Below, one piece after another: positions 11,260-22,630 of a stretch of 64,000 nucleotides of DNA. The notes below the pieces were generated by a model. It worked only from the letters and a program-made list of their open reading frames with translations, had not been told where the DNA came from and made no database searches. A program made the translations under genes and the position numbers. Each line of letters starts with the position of its first letter. Positions within the stretch are counted from its first letter, which is position 1. The stretch covers positions 2,852,001 to 2,916,000 of the forward strand of contig NEEC01000008.1 of assembly GCA_002189035.1 (NCBI GenBank). Direction: 5' to 3'. The stretch comes from Utricularia gibba (lineage: Eukaryota > Streptophyta > Magnoliopsida > Lamiales > Lentibulariaceae).

Positions 11260-12961
11260 TTAAACATTATCATCATAAGGGACAGAAGTAGAATCCAGCC
11301 ACTCTTGACCGGTGATGAACTCCGACACCGTGAAATTCGCCGCGTCGTCATATTCCATCAAATGAAATCCCGGCCACGAAACTCGGCCGTCGACGGCGGA
11401 CCCCGGTCCGGTGTTCTGATACTCGCCGTAGTATAGCGTGTCTAATCCCTGATCGCCGTCCCATTTTGTCCATCCTTCCGCCGCGACGAAAGCGTCGATG
11501 TACGTCTCCATCAACACCGTCCTCGAATACTGCTTCCACGGCCGGCCGAGATAGCTCTTCACCGTCGAGGAATTCGAGTACAAATCATCCGTCGCCAAAA
11601 TCGTGCAATTTTGTAACGAGATTCCCGTGTTCTCATCTGCGCTGTCGCGGCCCTGCGCGGTGATGACGGTGAACTGGTTCGCCATCGGCATCCGGGAGAT
11701 TATGTTGCAGCCCTGAAAAACGACTGCGGCGTTGCCGAAGATGTAATCGATGGTTCCATAAATGTTGCATTCCCGATAAAACTGCCGGAATGTATGGGTG
11801 TAGAGTGTGTCCTGATATCCGTCGATTGTGCAGCGGTAGATGGCGGCTAAATCGGCGTTTATTCGGAGAGCCACCGCCTGGTGATTCTCCGGCCCGGCGG
11901 TATTCTCGAATCTTATGTCACGAGCCAAGAATCCCTCACTGGAGACGGCTGCAATTCATATTTAAAAACAATCAAATCTCTAGGATCTGAAACACGCAAC
12001 TTTAGGATCGGGGTTGAGGGAATCTTTCCCATTATGAAAGCCCGTCAAACTTACCGACAGTGGCAGATCTGAAAGTTGTCCAGCCGGAGCCGACGCTTCT
12101 ACTTCCGGTAATAACGGTGGTATCGCTGCCATCTCCGATTAAAACAATGTTAGTTTTCCAGCTCGGAATCTCTACATTCTCCTCGTAAACCCCCTGTTTA
12201 ACGTATATAATCACTCTGTCTGCACTATTATTCGGTGCGGCATTCACGGCATCGGAAACCGTAGTGAAATTCCCCGATCCGTCGGCCGCCACCGTCACCA
12301 GTGAACTGTAATCATACTCATCACCAGGACTGATCAAAATCCGCCGCGCACTTTTGGAAACCCATCTCGGGAAACCCAGAAGCCGCCGCCGGTTTTTGGG
12401 CACCTTGTTTCCATCAACGCCAGATAACATGGACAACGAGTTACTGACATGGGCATAGGTCGCATCCAGTGATTGGAGCAACGCGGATTTCCCTTTTCCG
12501 GAGGCGGAGTCCAATCCCTCCAGGCACGTCCTCCTGTTGGTCACGGCGGCGCTGAGAAAGCTCCGGAAGTCCTCCAACTTCTGGGCATCACCAGAAACAC
12601 CTCCCATTCCAGAAAGCGATTTCTTCAGCACAGATAGAGTGATCTGATGAAGCTCCTTGCAATCTTCTACAGTACCCCTCTGCTTCTCAACCAAATCGGC
12701 GGTTGCAAGGAGACCCGAAAGCTTGTTCCCTTCAGAAATGGCAGTTTTGAGCGATTGCGTGATGAAGGACAGGATTTTGGGGGAAATGTTGATGTTAACG
12801 GAGACAGAGAGTTTCAGGGAATCAAAACAGGAATCAGGATACGGCGTCGCCTTGCAGAAACTTCTGATATTCTCAAGTTGAGTTTCATAGGAGTTGGGCG
12901 TGGCAACAGATGAAGTGCAGAGAAACGAGAGAAAGAAAAGACCGAGAAGCGCAGAAGCCAT
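11260..12961 (-). CDS. Type I pectinesterase (pectin methylesterase) with PMEI-like pro-region
   Basis: Secreted cell-wall enzyme that removes methyl esters from homogalacturonan, altering wall stiffness and releasing methanol. Two exons, 12055-12961 and 11260-11948, join in phase (GTC G|CC) to 1,596 nt (531 aa). The chosen ATG at 12961 begins a good signal peptide (MASALLGLFFLSFLCTSSVA). Residues ~30-180 form the PMEI-like pro-domain with conserved cysteines, followed by a basic processing region with RRRLLGFPRWVS and RRIL. The catalytic domain shows GVYEENV, GYQDTLYTHTFRQFY, DYIFGNAAVVFQGC (Tyr where Phe is usual) and LGRPWKQYSRTV, so the two catalytic aspartates and the arginine are present. 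An in-frame ATG at 13069 would add 36 residues ahead of the signal peptide and is less likely. Confidence 0.95.
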
Positions 12962-15580
12962 TAATGGAAACCAAAAAAAAAGAGAAAATGTAGAAGAAGA
13001 AGAAGAAGAAGCAGGAGCAGAGCGCCTGGTTTTTGCAGTGAGAGCTGCTATAAAGAAATTTTGGACCAAAAAAGTGCCGACTCTTCAAAGGGTGTCGTCT
13101 CTTTCTCGTATGGAACTGGAAGTGATGAGCCCACCTTCCTCGTGGCTCCCCGTTATCATCTTGAGGTCCGTAGCCCTCCTATGTAACCTCCGCCCAACCC
13201 TGCTTGCCGCCCACAGTCAGAATCAAAATGGCCCACTGCAAGTAGTCGCAGTAGCACCGACCGGTCGACCGGAGCAGTACAGGGATGATTCATTCATCTA
13301 AATGGGTAAGAATATTATTTCCTATAAAATATTATTGTTCTTTTAATCAATTTTTTAATTTTTTATTGTATTTTAAAAATAAAAGCTACTCTTTAATTAC
13401 TCTTGACATCATTGATCTAACTATTAGTTTCCACTAATTTAATTTATTTTGATTATTTAATAATTTGATGTAATTAATCGTAATTGTTCTAAAATTGTTA
13501 CAAAATTGATTTCTAATATTTTGGATATTAGTTGTCAACGATTTAATACCTATTATTTATATATATATGTTGATATAAATAATCATCAATGTTTTAAATA
13601 ATTAGTAATAATAGTGTTCAATTATTTATAAATTTGATAAGATTAATTTATAATCTTAATAATGAGAAATTGATTATACTCAACGTTAAAAGAACTAAAA
13701 CAGATAAAATATTAAAAAAATGAATTAATTATATTCGATTTGAAATTTTAAAAATTGATTTTACTAATAAATACGGAATGCATAATTTACATTAAAAGAT
13801 ATAAATTAATTTATCAAAATATTAAATTTTTTGATCTAATTTGATAGTAATAATAATAATAATGCTGCAAAATTGATATTTAAAAAAAAGAAATAAAAAT
13901 GCGTTGGGATTGCATTGTCAGGAGACGGCTGTTACGAATTTCAATTTCAAGCCTCTGGGCCCATGAACGTGAGCGTGTCTTGTTTTATCAACGTGGAATA
14001 ATCATAATAATAATAAGAATAATAATAATAAAATTCTTATTTGATTGTCGGCACGGCATGCTTTGCTATTTTCCACGCGGCTCCCACACAACCATGGGGC
14101 CCAGTTTGGATTCTTTCTTGACTAAGGACAACTGCTCTTCCATGGGCATACTTGTCATTTAACTACAGGTATACAGCCCCATCTAGAAAAGTGAACATTT
14201 TTTTTATTTTTGCTTGATATATTAAAAAAAATGAATATTGAATAATTTTTTTCGATGATTATTTTGGTAATTTACCCATCCACAGTCTAGGATTTAACCA
14301 ACTGTTGAGCATTGTGTGAAAGGAAAATGTTACCAACCGTAAAAAATGTTCCTTTTCCATTACAAGAATTTATTATTATTATTGTATTAAGTACACAAAT
14401 GAACTCAAACATGGTTTGGGATATTTTCACTGATTGAAGGGAGATTTCGGGCTTCGAAGAAACCTTGTACCTGTCATAAAAAAAGAAAAAAAATCTGTCT
14501 TGATATTTATGGGGATACATGGTTATATTACTGGCTGAGATTTTTCGAAAAAAATCTGAGGCTTGCGATTTTTTTGAGAGTTGGATTTGAGTAGAGGAAT
14601 AAATATCTGGTGACAAGTTGACGAGGGGTCCCTGTAGGAGAAAATGAATCCCCGAACTTTGTTGCTATCCCCCACCTAAAAATGGGATATATACGCATTA
14701 ATCATTGAAGATGAGGTCCGGGCTCTATGACGCTTCCCTCTCGTCGCGGTTAGGCTGATGGCTAGCGCATGGAGAATCATAACACAAATGCACAGACCCC
14801 AGCTGAATGCAGAATGAAAAGGAGCTGGTTTATCGTCTACACAAGGGCTTATTTGCAGCAGCAGACACGAGCATTAGTTGATTCTATTATAACAAATAAT
14901 CTCATATTATATATATAAGATATTATGAATCAGTTTAATTTAATCTTTTTTAATGCATATTTTTAATATAATTGTACTTCAAATGTACTGATCCAATCTA
15001 TTGAATCCTTAATTTTAACATGTTATTCGAGCATTTGTCTCTCACCAAGATCATTGGATTTAATCGATAAAAATTAAATCGATTTATGTCTTGATTACTA
15101 TTTATAGTTATATAAAAAAGATAAGTCTTAATCGAATCAAAAACTAGTTCGATTTGAGGATTGCAATATGGTGGAATGATAAACCGTAGAATTATTTTCC
15201 GGGTGATGCTACTCATTGCTTACTCCGGTGGACCATTTGATGCTGAGACCATTCTTTTGGTCGACGGGTCAGGGTTTTTAATTTTTGTACAAGTGATGTT
15301 TTTGGGCTTTTTGGCCTATTCTTTGGTGACTGCGAGGGATCCAATACAGGTTCTCGCTCTGCACCAGTCCATAATGGGCATCCCGCATTTGCAATCGTGG
15401 ATCGGGCAACCACAAAATCAGGTTTATATGTATATATTTATATTTATTTTTTAAAAAGAAGTAAACATAATTTTGATATTTTTTTATCATTATATGTGTA
15501 TATATTCATATTAGATTATTATTATTTAAAAAATAGTAAAATAAAACGATTTTTCGAATTTCGAGATTGTGGAATATTTT
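12962..15580. other. Pectinesterase upstream region and long AT-rich spacer
   Basis: The first 350 bases should hold the pectinesterase promoter and leader, including a GAA-rich tract at 12993-13013. From 13300 on it is AT-rich with TAA/ATT-type microsatellites (for example near 13847-13862 and 14001-14032). I found no gene. A slightly GC-richer stretch at 15160-15420 has open frames on both strands, but neither resembles a known protein. Confidence 0.4.
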
Positions 15581-15589
15581 TTCTTCAAG

Positions 15590-16032
15590 ATAATCCCCAA
15601 GAATATAGCAGGGGAAGAATCTCTACCACACAGGCAAACTCCGAGGCTCCACGCCACTCGGTAGGGATGCCCCAGTTCAGTATATCAAACTTTATAATAC
15701 GAGAATTAAAATTTGAGAATAAATATAAAATGATAGTTTTTTTTACAAGAATTAATTTTTTATTAATTATTTCATATATTAATTACAAAAAAGGTGTTCT
15801 TTCTCAAAAACCGCACCAGTTTCGCAAACTGCGATCCTTTCTATTGCCAGCCGTTGGCATTTTTTCTCGTGTCGGTTTGAAACAAGAATTTTCGCATGCT
15901 GAGTTCGCGTTCCTGTAAAACAGGAGCGTGCCACGTTTTCTTGAACAGAACCCGTCGATTAAAGAGCTCTGAGGCTCCGCCCCAGTGCGAGGACTACAGT
16001 CTACCGCACAGGATGCATCTTGGCAATTTGTC
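15590..16032. other. GC-rich island of unknown nature within AT-rich DNA
   Basis: Two GC-richer patches (about 15590-15680 and 15800-16030) interrupt the AT-rich spacer. They share short motifs in a different order: GAGGCTCC, GCCCCAG and TCTACCNCACAGG occur in both. This suggests rearranged or structured non-coding sequence rather than protein coding. I do not recognise a known RNA family. It ends directly before the snRNA-type promoter signature at 16033. Confidence 0.3.
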
Positions 16033-16083
16033 ATCCCACATCGAAAGCTGTCCGAATGGAAAAGAAAAACCAACAGTATTTAA
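16033..16083 (+). promoter_or_regulatory. Plant snRNA-type promoter signature (USE + TATA), no recognisable snRNA downstream
   Basis: ATCCCACATCG at 16033-16043 is an exact match to the plant upstream sequence element (RTCCCACATCG) of snRNA genes. TATTTAAA follows at about 16077-16084. The gap of roughly 33-34 bases matches the spacing reported for Pol II snRNA genes rather than the ~25-base Pol III spacing. A transcript would start near 16110, but that sequence is AT-rich and resembles none of U1, U2, U4, U5, U6, U3, U11 or U12 that I know. It may be a decayed snRNA locus, an unrecognised non-coding RNA promoter or a chance match. Confidence 0.4.
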
Positions 16084-16109
16084 ACCTTTTTATAATAGAA
16101 TCTAAATTA

Positions 16110-17110
16110 AAAATATATATTTGACATGTTAGATGGCAAACGCAAGCTCCGGATTATCGTCGGTTTTTTTTTTATTGAAAAACCTTCTCCACCAAAGGAA
16201 TGGTAAAACCGGTCAACTTTGGAGTAAGTTGACTGAGTCATGTTGTTAGGCAATGGGTTTGCTAGTACATTTGAAATTCATAAAAATTTCGGGTTTCGGA
16301 TCCGACTCAAAATCGAAATCTTCAACAAATAATAAAAATTCTGAAAAAATTCAAATTTCAAGTTGGAATTCTGTAAAAATATTAAACTGATAAATCAACA
16401 ATCGACAAATGAAAAAACCAAGAAATTACATGGCTTGTGAATTTGTGCGTACAATAAATAATGCATCCACTCCAAATTTGCTGTGCATGATTCCATGTCC
16501 ACCAAACGTGACCCAAGACACCACGATCCTCTCACCTTTGTGCCGTGTCTTTTGTCTTTATATTAGCGGTTAGGTAAGCCCGATGCCACGTGATCCGTAC
16601 ACTTCCATTATATTATGATAATAAAAAAAATGCATGCCATTTTTATCACACATTTCATATGACAAATTTTATAAATTAGGATTAAACTCAATCTATTTTT
16701 AGAAACGGGTTTCGTTTTTGCATTTGATTATGCTTGTAGTGAAACTTGTCACATGGATCAAGCACTTTGGGAATGGTTTTAGGAGCCGTGTTGTAATTAA
16801 TATTTTCTGCATTGTTAATGGAAAATAAGGAGAGGATATTGTTTTTGCATATTTAAAATCATAATTATATGTATATCTCTATTGACTTTTTTTATTGTTT
16901 TGTTCTAAATCTTTATAGATTTAGAAAATATGACTAATAATAAATATGGTAACTATGTTATTTACTATAAAAATCATTATATTTTTTTACTCCAAATATA
17001 AATCAATTTTTTTACAAAAGATATTATGCAGAAACATACTGTTAAATTTCAAGATTCCTTGCATTTGTTGTTCAATTGACTAGTGGTTTTACCCACATGT
17101 TTCACGATTT
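16110..17110. other. AT-rich spacer upstream of the O-methyltransferase array
   Basis: No gene recognised. The last 100 bases (from about 17100) are homologous to the region just upstream of the other two O-methyltransferase copies and therefore belong to the duplicated promoter block. Confidence 0.4.
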
Positions 17111-17223
17111 CTCGTACTTGTGGGTCCTTACATCACGAGGAGGAGTGGAATTGCATTCTATATATTGGAGAGCTCCACGGCCATTTTAGCATCCGAAGCA
17201 AAACTTGAAGGTGGTTTGCAGTC

Positions 17224-18545
17224 ATGGGATCATCGGGAATCGCGTCTCTGTCTGATGTGGAGGTTGCTTCCGATGAGGAGGCTTTCTTGTTTAGCTACAA
17301 GGTGGCCATCGCCTCTCTGCTTCCGGTGGTCATGAAGTGCGCCGTGGAGCTCAACTTGCTGGAGTTGATCAAGAACTCCGGCCCGGTTACAGCGCCGGAG
17401 CTCGCCAAGAAGATCTCCTCCGTTTCCAACGCCGCCGCTGCGGAGGCCATCGATAGGATACTTTATCTGTTGGCATGCAATTCGATCCTCCTCTGCGAAG
17501 TGACGCCGATATCCGGTGGCGGAGTGGAGCGCCGCTACTCCCTCGCTCCGGCCGCCCGGTTCTTGACGAAGAACGAGGATGGAGCCTCGCTGGTGCCCTT
17601 GCTGCTCATGAACGTTGAAAGAGCCTTCATGGACTGCTGGTATGGTGTCATCCTGTTCCCAAATTTCCACGTGCAATTATTCTCACATAAGCAAACACAA
17701 AGAAGTTTTCTATTGTCCAATTGTCTTGCTCCATTCTAGTTTTCTGCCATTTTCGTCTCCAATATTTTGGCTTCCCTTCCACCCTGCAACTACAGGTCTG
17801 GATTGAAGGATGCGGTTGTGGAGGGTGGGATCGCCTTCTCCAAGGCGCACGGGATGTCGTTTTATGAGTACCTCGACGGCCATTCTCATTTCCGAAACCT
17901 ATTCAACACCGGAATGTCGAACCACTCCACCATCATCACCAAGAAGCTGCTGGATTCGTACGACGGTTTCGACGGCATCTCGACGTTGGTCGACGTCGGC
18001 GGCGGCGACGGCACCACCCTCAGTATGATCATCTCCAAGTACCCTCACCTGCAGGGCGTCATCCTCGACCTGGAGCACGTCCTCCGCGGGACGCCATCTT
18101 ATCCAGGTATCCAAAACGTGGTCGGCGACATGTTCGTCAGCGTCCCAAAAGGAGACGCCATCTTCCTCAAGGTTAGACACTGCTTCTCAATCCCTACAGC
18201 GTCGAGTTGGGTTCATTCTAAATTAGGTCTCCTGATTCACATGCAGTGGATCCTCCACAACTGGAGCGACGCCCACTGCGAAAAGCTGCTCAAGAACTGC
18301 TACGAAGCCATCCCCCGTCCGGGAAAGTGATCGTGGTGGATTCCATCCTCCCCGACGCCCCTGACCTCTCCCTGGCCACCCAGAAGGTCGCCAACCTCGA
18401 CATCATCATGCTCGGGCTCTTCCCCGGCGGCAAGGAGAGGACAGAAGAAGAGTTCCGCACCCTCGCCGCCAGGGCTGGCTTCAAACACTTCCGGCGAGTC
18501 TGCTCTGCGTACAACCTCCTCTGGGTCATGGAGCTCACCAAATGA
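17224..18545 (+). CDS. Caffeate-type O-methyltransferase, copy 1; apparent -1 frameshift in a C-run; one intron missing
   Basis: SAM-dependent O-methyltransferase of the COMT family (dimerisation domain then Rossmann methyltransferase domain), acting on phenolic hydroxyls. Exons 17224-17639, 17796-18171 and 18247-18545. Motifs: SAM motif [36 protein letters not shown] with the catalytic histidine, and [10 protein letters not shown]. The Asp after that His in COMT is Asn here, and the Glu of the COMT VAEC segment is replaced by Asp, so the substrate may not be caffeate. A five-C run at 18312-18316 (six Cs in copy 2) shifts the frame to a stop at 18330. Adding one C gives 363 aa, the normal COMT size. 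The intron that copy 2 carries after SYPG is absent here although the frame is kept. It starts the tandem array. Confidence 0.85.
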
Positions 18546-19380
18546 AACCCACATGGGGCAAGCAGCAGTCGTCTTCTCCTTTCCGGTGTCCTTCTCTGTC
18601 ATGTCTTTATTTTGTTCTGTTCGGAGTGGGTGGATGTACCTCCCCGAAACTACTTACCGGCGACCATCACCATACCTTGGTCGAATGAATTAAAAAAATA
18701 AGATTTATTTTTTAAAATAAAAAAGGTTTAAAAAATATATAAAAATAATATATTGAAAAAAAATACCCAAACGAACTTATAAAAGAAGCGTTTCTATTGC
18801 AAGAGAAAAATCGTGCCAAGTATGAGGTTCCCATGGGCAGAGTATTCCAATGAATTGGAGCACGAAAAATAATGCCTATTTAATTCGCTCTTTTTGTTGA
18901 TTTTATATGAAAAAATGTTTAGTATGTGTATTTAATTTATTTGGATAATATGACACTTTTGTATTTAATATTATAAAAAAAAACTTTACACAGATTAATT
19001 TTACATTTATTATTTTATTAATCGCGTTTTCGAGAGTATCAATATTGATTCATCCAAAGTTAGGATTCTTCTGTTTTCAAATGGAGAAAAGTGAAAATAA
19101 ATAATTATGATAATTAAATAAAATTACAATCCGTGAAATGTTTTGGTTTTTTTTAGTTACATAAATGATTGTATTTAAGTTTTTAAAATTTTAATTTTTA
19201 TTTCTTTAAATTTAAAAATTATGCTTGTTTTACTAATGAAATAAAAAATTATATTATTCAATTTTTATACACATAAAAAAATTCATATATATTTACATTG
19301 AATTTATAATGAGTTGGGAATTTTCATCTCAACGTTTCTACACCCACTTTTTAAATGAATTACGTGTGGTTCGCCAAATG
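18546..19380. repeat. 3' flank of O-methyltransferase copy 1, duplicated after copy 2
   Basis: From the stop codon to about 19040 this sequence is closely repeated after copy 2 (21465 to about 22180). Shared landmarks are the segment ending GGTCGAATG, the A-rich tract near 18690-18770 and the stretch ACCCAAACGAACTT. It marks the right half of the duplicated unit. The copy-2 version has about 190 extra bases after GGTCGAATG. Confidence 0.75.
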
Positions 19381-19880
19381 GAATGGTTAGGGATGAAAGT
19401 TAAAAGCCCAAGCCCGTAGGCCGGCCTGGCCCGATCCTAAAAAACATCAGTCTTGGGCTTATATTGATAACCCGAAAGATTGTCGGGCTTTCTGGGCTGA
19501 AACCCTAAGCCTTTAGGGCCGATTAGGCTTCGGGCCTAGCACCAATTTAAAAATAGAATTTTTATATATAATAATTATAATTATTTTTAATTTTGAATAA
19601 TATAAATTTATTATACATATATTATTTTATTTTTATGATAGATAATATGAATTAATAATTTATATAATAATTTTAAATTTTTTTCTATAAATTATTTAAA
19701 TAATATTAAAATGTATATTAATATTTAATAATTTTTTAAAATTTTGTATTTAATAAGGGTAGTCCAGTCCTATGAATAATCAGGCTGGGCTACATTAATC
19801 ATATTTTAATGTAATCGGGGTGTATAGCGCGGCCCTAACCCGAAACTTGACGAGTACCTCTGAAGTAGGGCCAGCCTAAT
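19380..19880. mobile_element. Possible non-autonomous hAT-like/MITE remnant
   Basis: This piece sits in the upstream flank of copy 2 and is not seen in the flank of copy 1. Both ends are rich in GGCCC/GGGCC/GCCCG motifs (19410-19535 and 19750-19880) around an AT-rich core, a composition typical of non-autonomous hAT-type elements in plants. I cannot define clean terminal inverted repeats or an 8-bp target duplication and see no transposase, so this is a compositional call only. Confidence 0.3.
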
Positions 19881-20104
19881 TTTAAAAAAGTAGTACCAAA
19901 TATACATTAATTTACGTACTAATTTTCGTATCACTTCCATTCCATTTTGTTTTTGGTTGAATTATTTTTCACCTACTGTTTCCACCATTTTTGTGGGTCC
20001 GTACATCACGAGGATGGGTGGAATCCCATTCTATTTACTGGGGAGCTCCACACCCATTTTAGTATCCGAAACGAAGCAAAACTTGAAGGTGGTTTGTAGT
20101 AGGA

Positions 20105-21464
20105 ATGGCATCATCGGAAATCTTGTCTGTGTCCGATGAGGAAGCTTTGTTGTTTCGCTTCAAGCTGGCCACCGCCTCTCTGCTTCCGGTGGTCATGAAG
20201 TGCGCCGTGGAGCTCAACTTGCTGGAGTTGATCAAGAACTCCGGCCCGGTTACCGCGGTGGAGCTCGTGAACAAGATCTCCTCCGTTTCCAACGCCGCCG
20301 CTGCGGAGGCCATTGACAGGATACTGTATCTGTTGGCATGCAATTCGATCCTCCTGTGTGAAGTGACGCCGATATCAGGTGGCGGAGTGGAGCGCCGCTA
20401 CTCCCTCGCTCCGGCCGCCCGGTTCTTGACGAAGAACGAGGATGGAGCTTCGCTGGCGCCCTTGCTTCTCCTGAGCGATGAAAGAGCCTTCATGGACTGC
20501 TGGTATGGTGTCATCCTGTTCCCAGAATACCACGTGCAATTATTCTCACCTAAGCAATATGGTTTTTGTTGTCCAATTGCCTTGCTCTATCTTTTATATT
20601 TCTGGTTTTTTGCCATTTTCATCTCCAATATTTTGGTTTCGTTTCCACCCTGCAAATACAGGTCTGGATTGAAGAATGCGGTTGTGGAGGGTGGGATCGC
20701 CTTCTCCAAGGCGCACGGGATGTCGTTTTATGAGTACCTCGACGGCCATTCTCATTTCCGAAACCTATTCAACACCGGAATGTCGAACCACTCCACCATC
20801 ATCATCAAGAAACTCCTGGACTCGTACGACGGTTTCGACGGCATCTCGACGTCGGCGGCGGCGACGGCACCACCCTCAGTATGATCATCTCCAAGCACCC
20901 TCACCTCCAGGGCGTCATCCTCGACTTGGAGCACGTCCTCCGCGGGACGCCATCTTATCCAGGTATCCAAAATCCTCAACACCACGTATGATTCCCAGGT
21001 AATCAATATCCATCTTCCCCTCAGGGATCCAAAACGTCGTCGGCGACATGTTCCTCAGCGTCCCTAAAGGAGACGCCATCTTCCTCAAGGTTAGACACTG
21101 CTTCTCAATCCCTACAGCGTCGAGTTGGGTTCATTCTAAATTAGGTCTCCTGATTCACATGCAGTGGATCCTCCACAACTGGAGCGACGCCCACTGCGAA
21201 AAGCTGCTCAAGAACTGCTACGAAGCCATCCCCCCGTCCGGGAAAGTGATCGTGGTGGATTCCATTCTCCCCGACGCCCCTGACCTCTCCCTGGCCACCC
21301 AGAAGGTCGCCAACCTCGTTATCATCATGCTCGGGCTCTTCCCGGGCGGCAAGGAGAGGACAGAAGAGGAGTTCCGCACCCTCGCCGCCAGGGCTGGCTT
21401 CAAACACTTCCGGCGAGTCTGCTCTGCGTACAACCTCCTCTGGGTCATGGAGCTCACCAAATGA
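20105..21464 (+). pseudogene. Caffeate-type O-methyltransferase, copy 2; 10-bp deletion removes the SAM-binding motif
   Basis: Tandem duplicate of copy 1. Exons 20105-20502, 20662-20962, 21025-21089 and 21165-21464. The N-terminus differs somewhat (MASSEILSVSDEEALLFRF) but most exons are near-identical to copy 1. Near 20846-20852 it lacks ten bases present in copy 1 between two copies of TCGACGT, deleting the codons for LVDV of motif I (LVDVGGGDG) and shifting the frame to a stop near 20884. Motif I binds S-adenosylmethionine, so the product cannot be an active methyltransferase as read. A 62-nt intron (20963-21024, CCAG|GTATCC to CTCAG|GG) is present after SYPG, as in other COMT genes. The six-C run that is short in copy 1 is full length here. 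The 10-bp loss has a direct-repeat signature, so I judge it a real deletion. Confidence 0.8.
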
Positions 21465-22380
21465 AACCCAAATGGGGGAAGCAACGGTCAGTCGTCTTTA
21501 CCTTTCCGGTGTCCTTTTTCTGACATGTCTTTATTTTGTTCTGCTCGGAGTGGGTGGATGTACCTCCCCAAAACTACTTACCGGCGACCATCACCACACC
21601 TTGGTCGAATGCATTAAATGGAAAGCTTCTGTTGATTTGACACAAATTGGCCTACCAAAACATATTCATATAATTGTTTTACTTTAAATAATAATATATT
21701 TAAAATGTTTATTTTCAAACTAAATATATGCTTTTAACTAATTGGTCTATAGTTTTAAAGAATATGTATTACAATGTCCTTGTTATCCTCACATATATTA
21801 AAAAAATAAGATTTATTTTTCAAAATAAAAATGGTTTAAAAAATATATAAAAATAATATATTGAAAAAAAATACCCAAACGAACTTGCAAAAGAAGCGTT
21901 TCTATTGCAAGAGAAAACACCAGCCAAATATGAGGTTCCCATGGGCAGAGTATTGCAATGAATTGGAGCACGAAAAATAATAACTATTTAATTCGCTTTT
22001 TTGTTAATTTTATATGAAAAATAATGTTTAGTATGTGAATTTAATTTATTTGGATAATATGACACTTTTGTATTTAATATTATAAAGAACACTTTATATA
22101 GTTTAATATACATTTATTATTTTATTAATCTCGTTTTCTACAGTATCAATATTAATTATTTGTCTTAAAATAAATAATTATGATAATTAAATAAAATTAG
22201 ATAATTAGGATAAATTATTATTTTATTAAAATCAGGTATGAAAATACCCATATCTCCCTACGTTTAGGAGCGAGAAAATCGCCAAAACGGGCCGCTTGTA
22301 ATGAATTATATTTGGCCTAGGCCCATTTTCAGTAATTCTGGAGAGCGGCCGGGCCCAAAATTGGAAACCGGTCCACATTA
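21465..22380. repeat. 3' flank of O-methyltransferase copy 2 (duplicated block) with an extra ~190-bp segment
   Basis: Homologous to 18546-19040 except for about 190 bases from roughly 21616 to 21800 that are absent after copy 1. That segment is AT-rich with no clear terminal repeats; it could be a small insertion here or a deletion in copy 1. Around 22290-22380 there are several GGCCC/GGGCC motifs before the promoter-like sequence of the third copy begins. Confidence 0.6.
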
Positions 22381-22630
22381 ATTTGCATTCTAATTTTAGT
22401 ATGAATTCCACTTGTTTTCCATTGATTTATGCTTCAACCAAATATTTCACAAATTTTTGTCTCTGTGGGTCCCAAACTCCACAGCCATTTCAGTATCGGA
22501 AGCAGAACTTGAAGGTGGTTTGCAGTAATGGGATCATCGGGAGGCCCTCGCCTCCAGGGCTGGCTTCAAATACTTCCGCCGCCTCTGCTCTGCATACAAC
22601 TTGTTCTGGTGGCCAGCAACAGTCCTCTTC
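22380..22630 (+). pseudogene. Collapsed third O-methyltransferase copy (5' end fused to 3' end)
   Basis: The promoter and leader match those of copies 1 and 2, ending in the shared GAACTTGAAGGTGGTTTGCA just before ATG at 22528. After only 14-15 bases of coding sequence (ATGGGATCATCGGG) it jumps to sequence equivalent to the last ~75 coding bases of the other copies (the CGCCNCCAGGGCTGGCTTC region onward), out of frame. One internal deletion has therefore removed almost the entire gene, including every intron. It cannot encode a methyltransferase. Confidence 0.85.

Noticed and set aside
15161-15454. 97-codon plus-strand frame in the AT-rich spacer
   Set aside because: No recognisable domain and the opposite strand is equally open; insufficient evidence for a gene.
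18246-18545. Separate 99-codon gene at the end of O-methyltransferase copy 1
   Set aside because: It is the last exon of the methyltransferase read after the one-base shift in the C run, not an independent gene.
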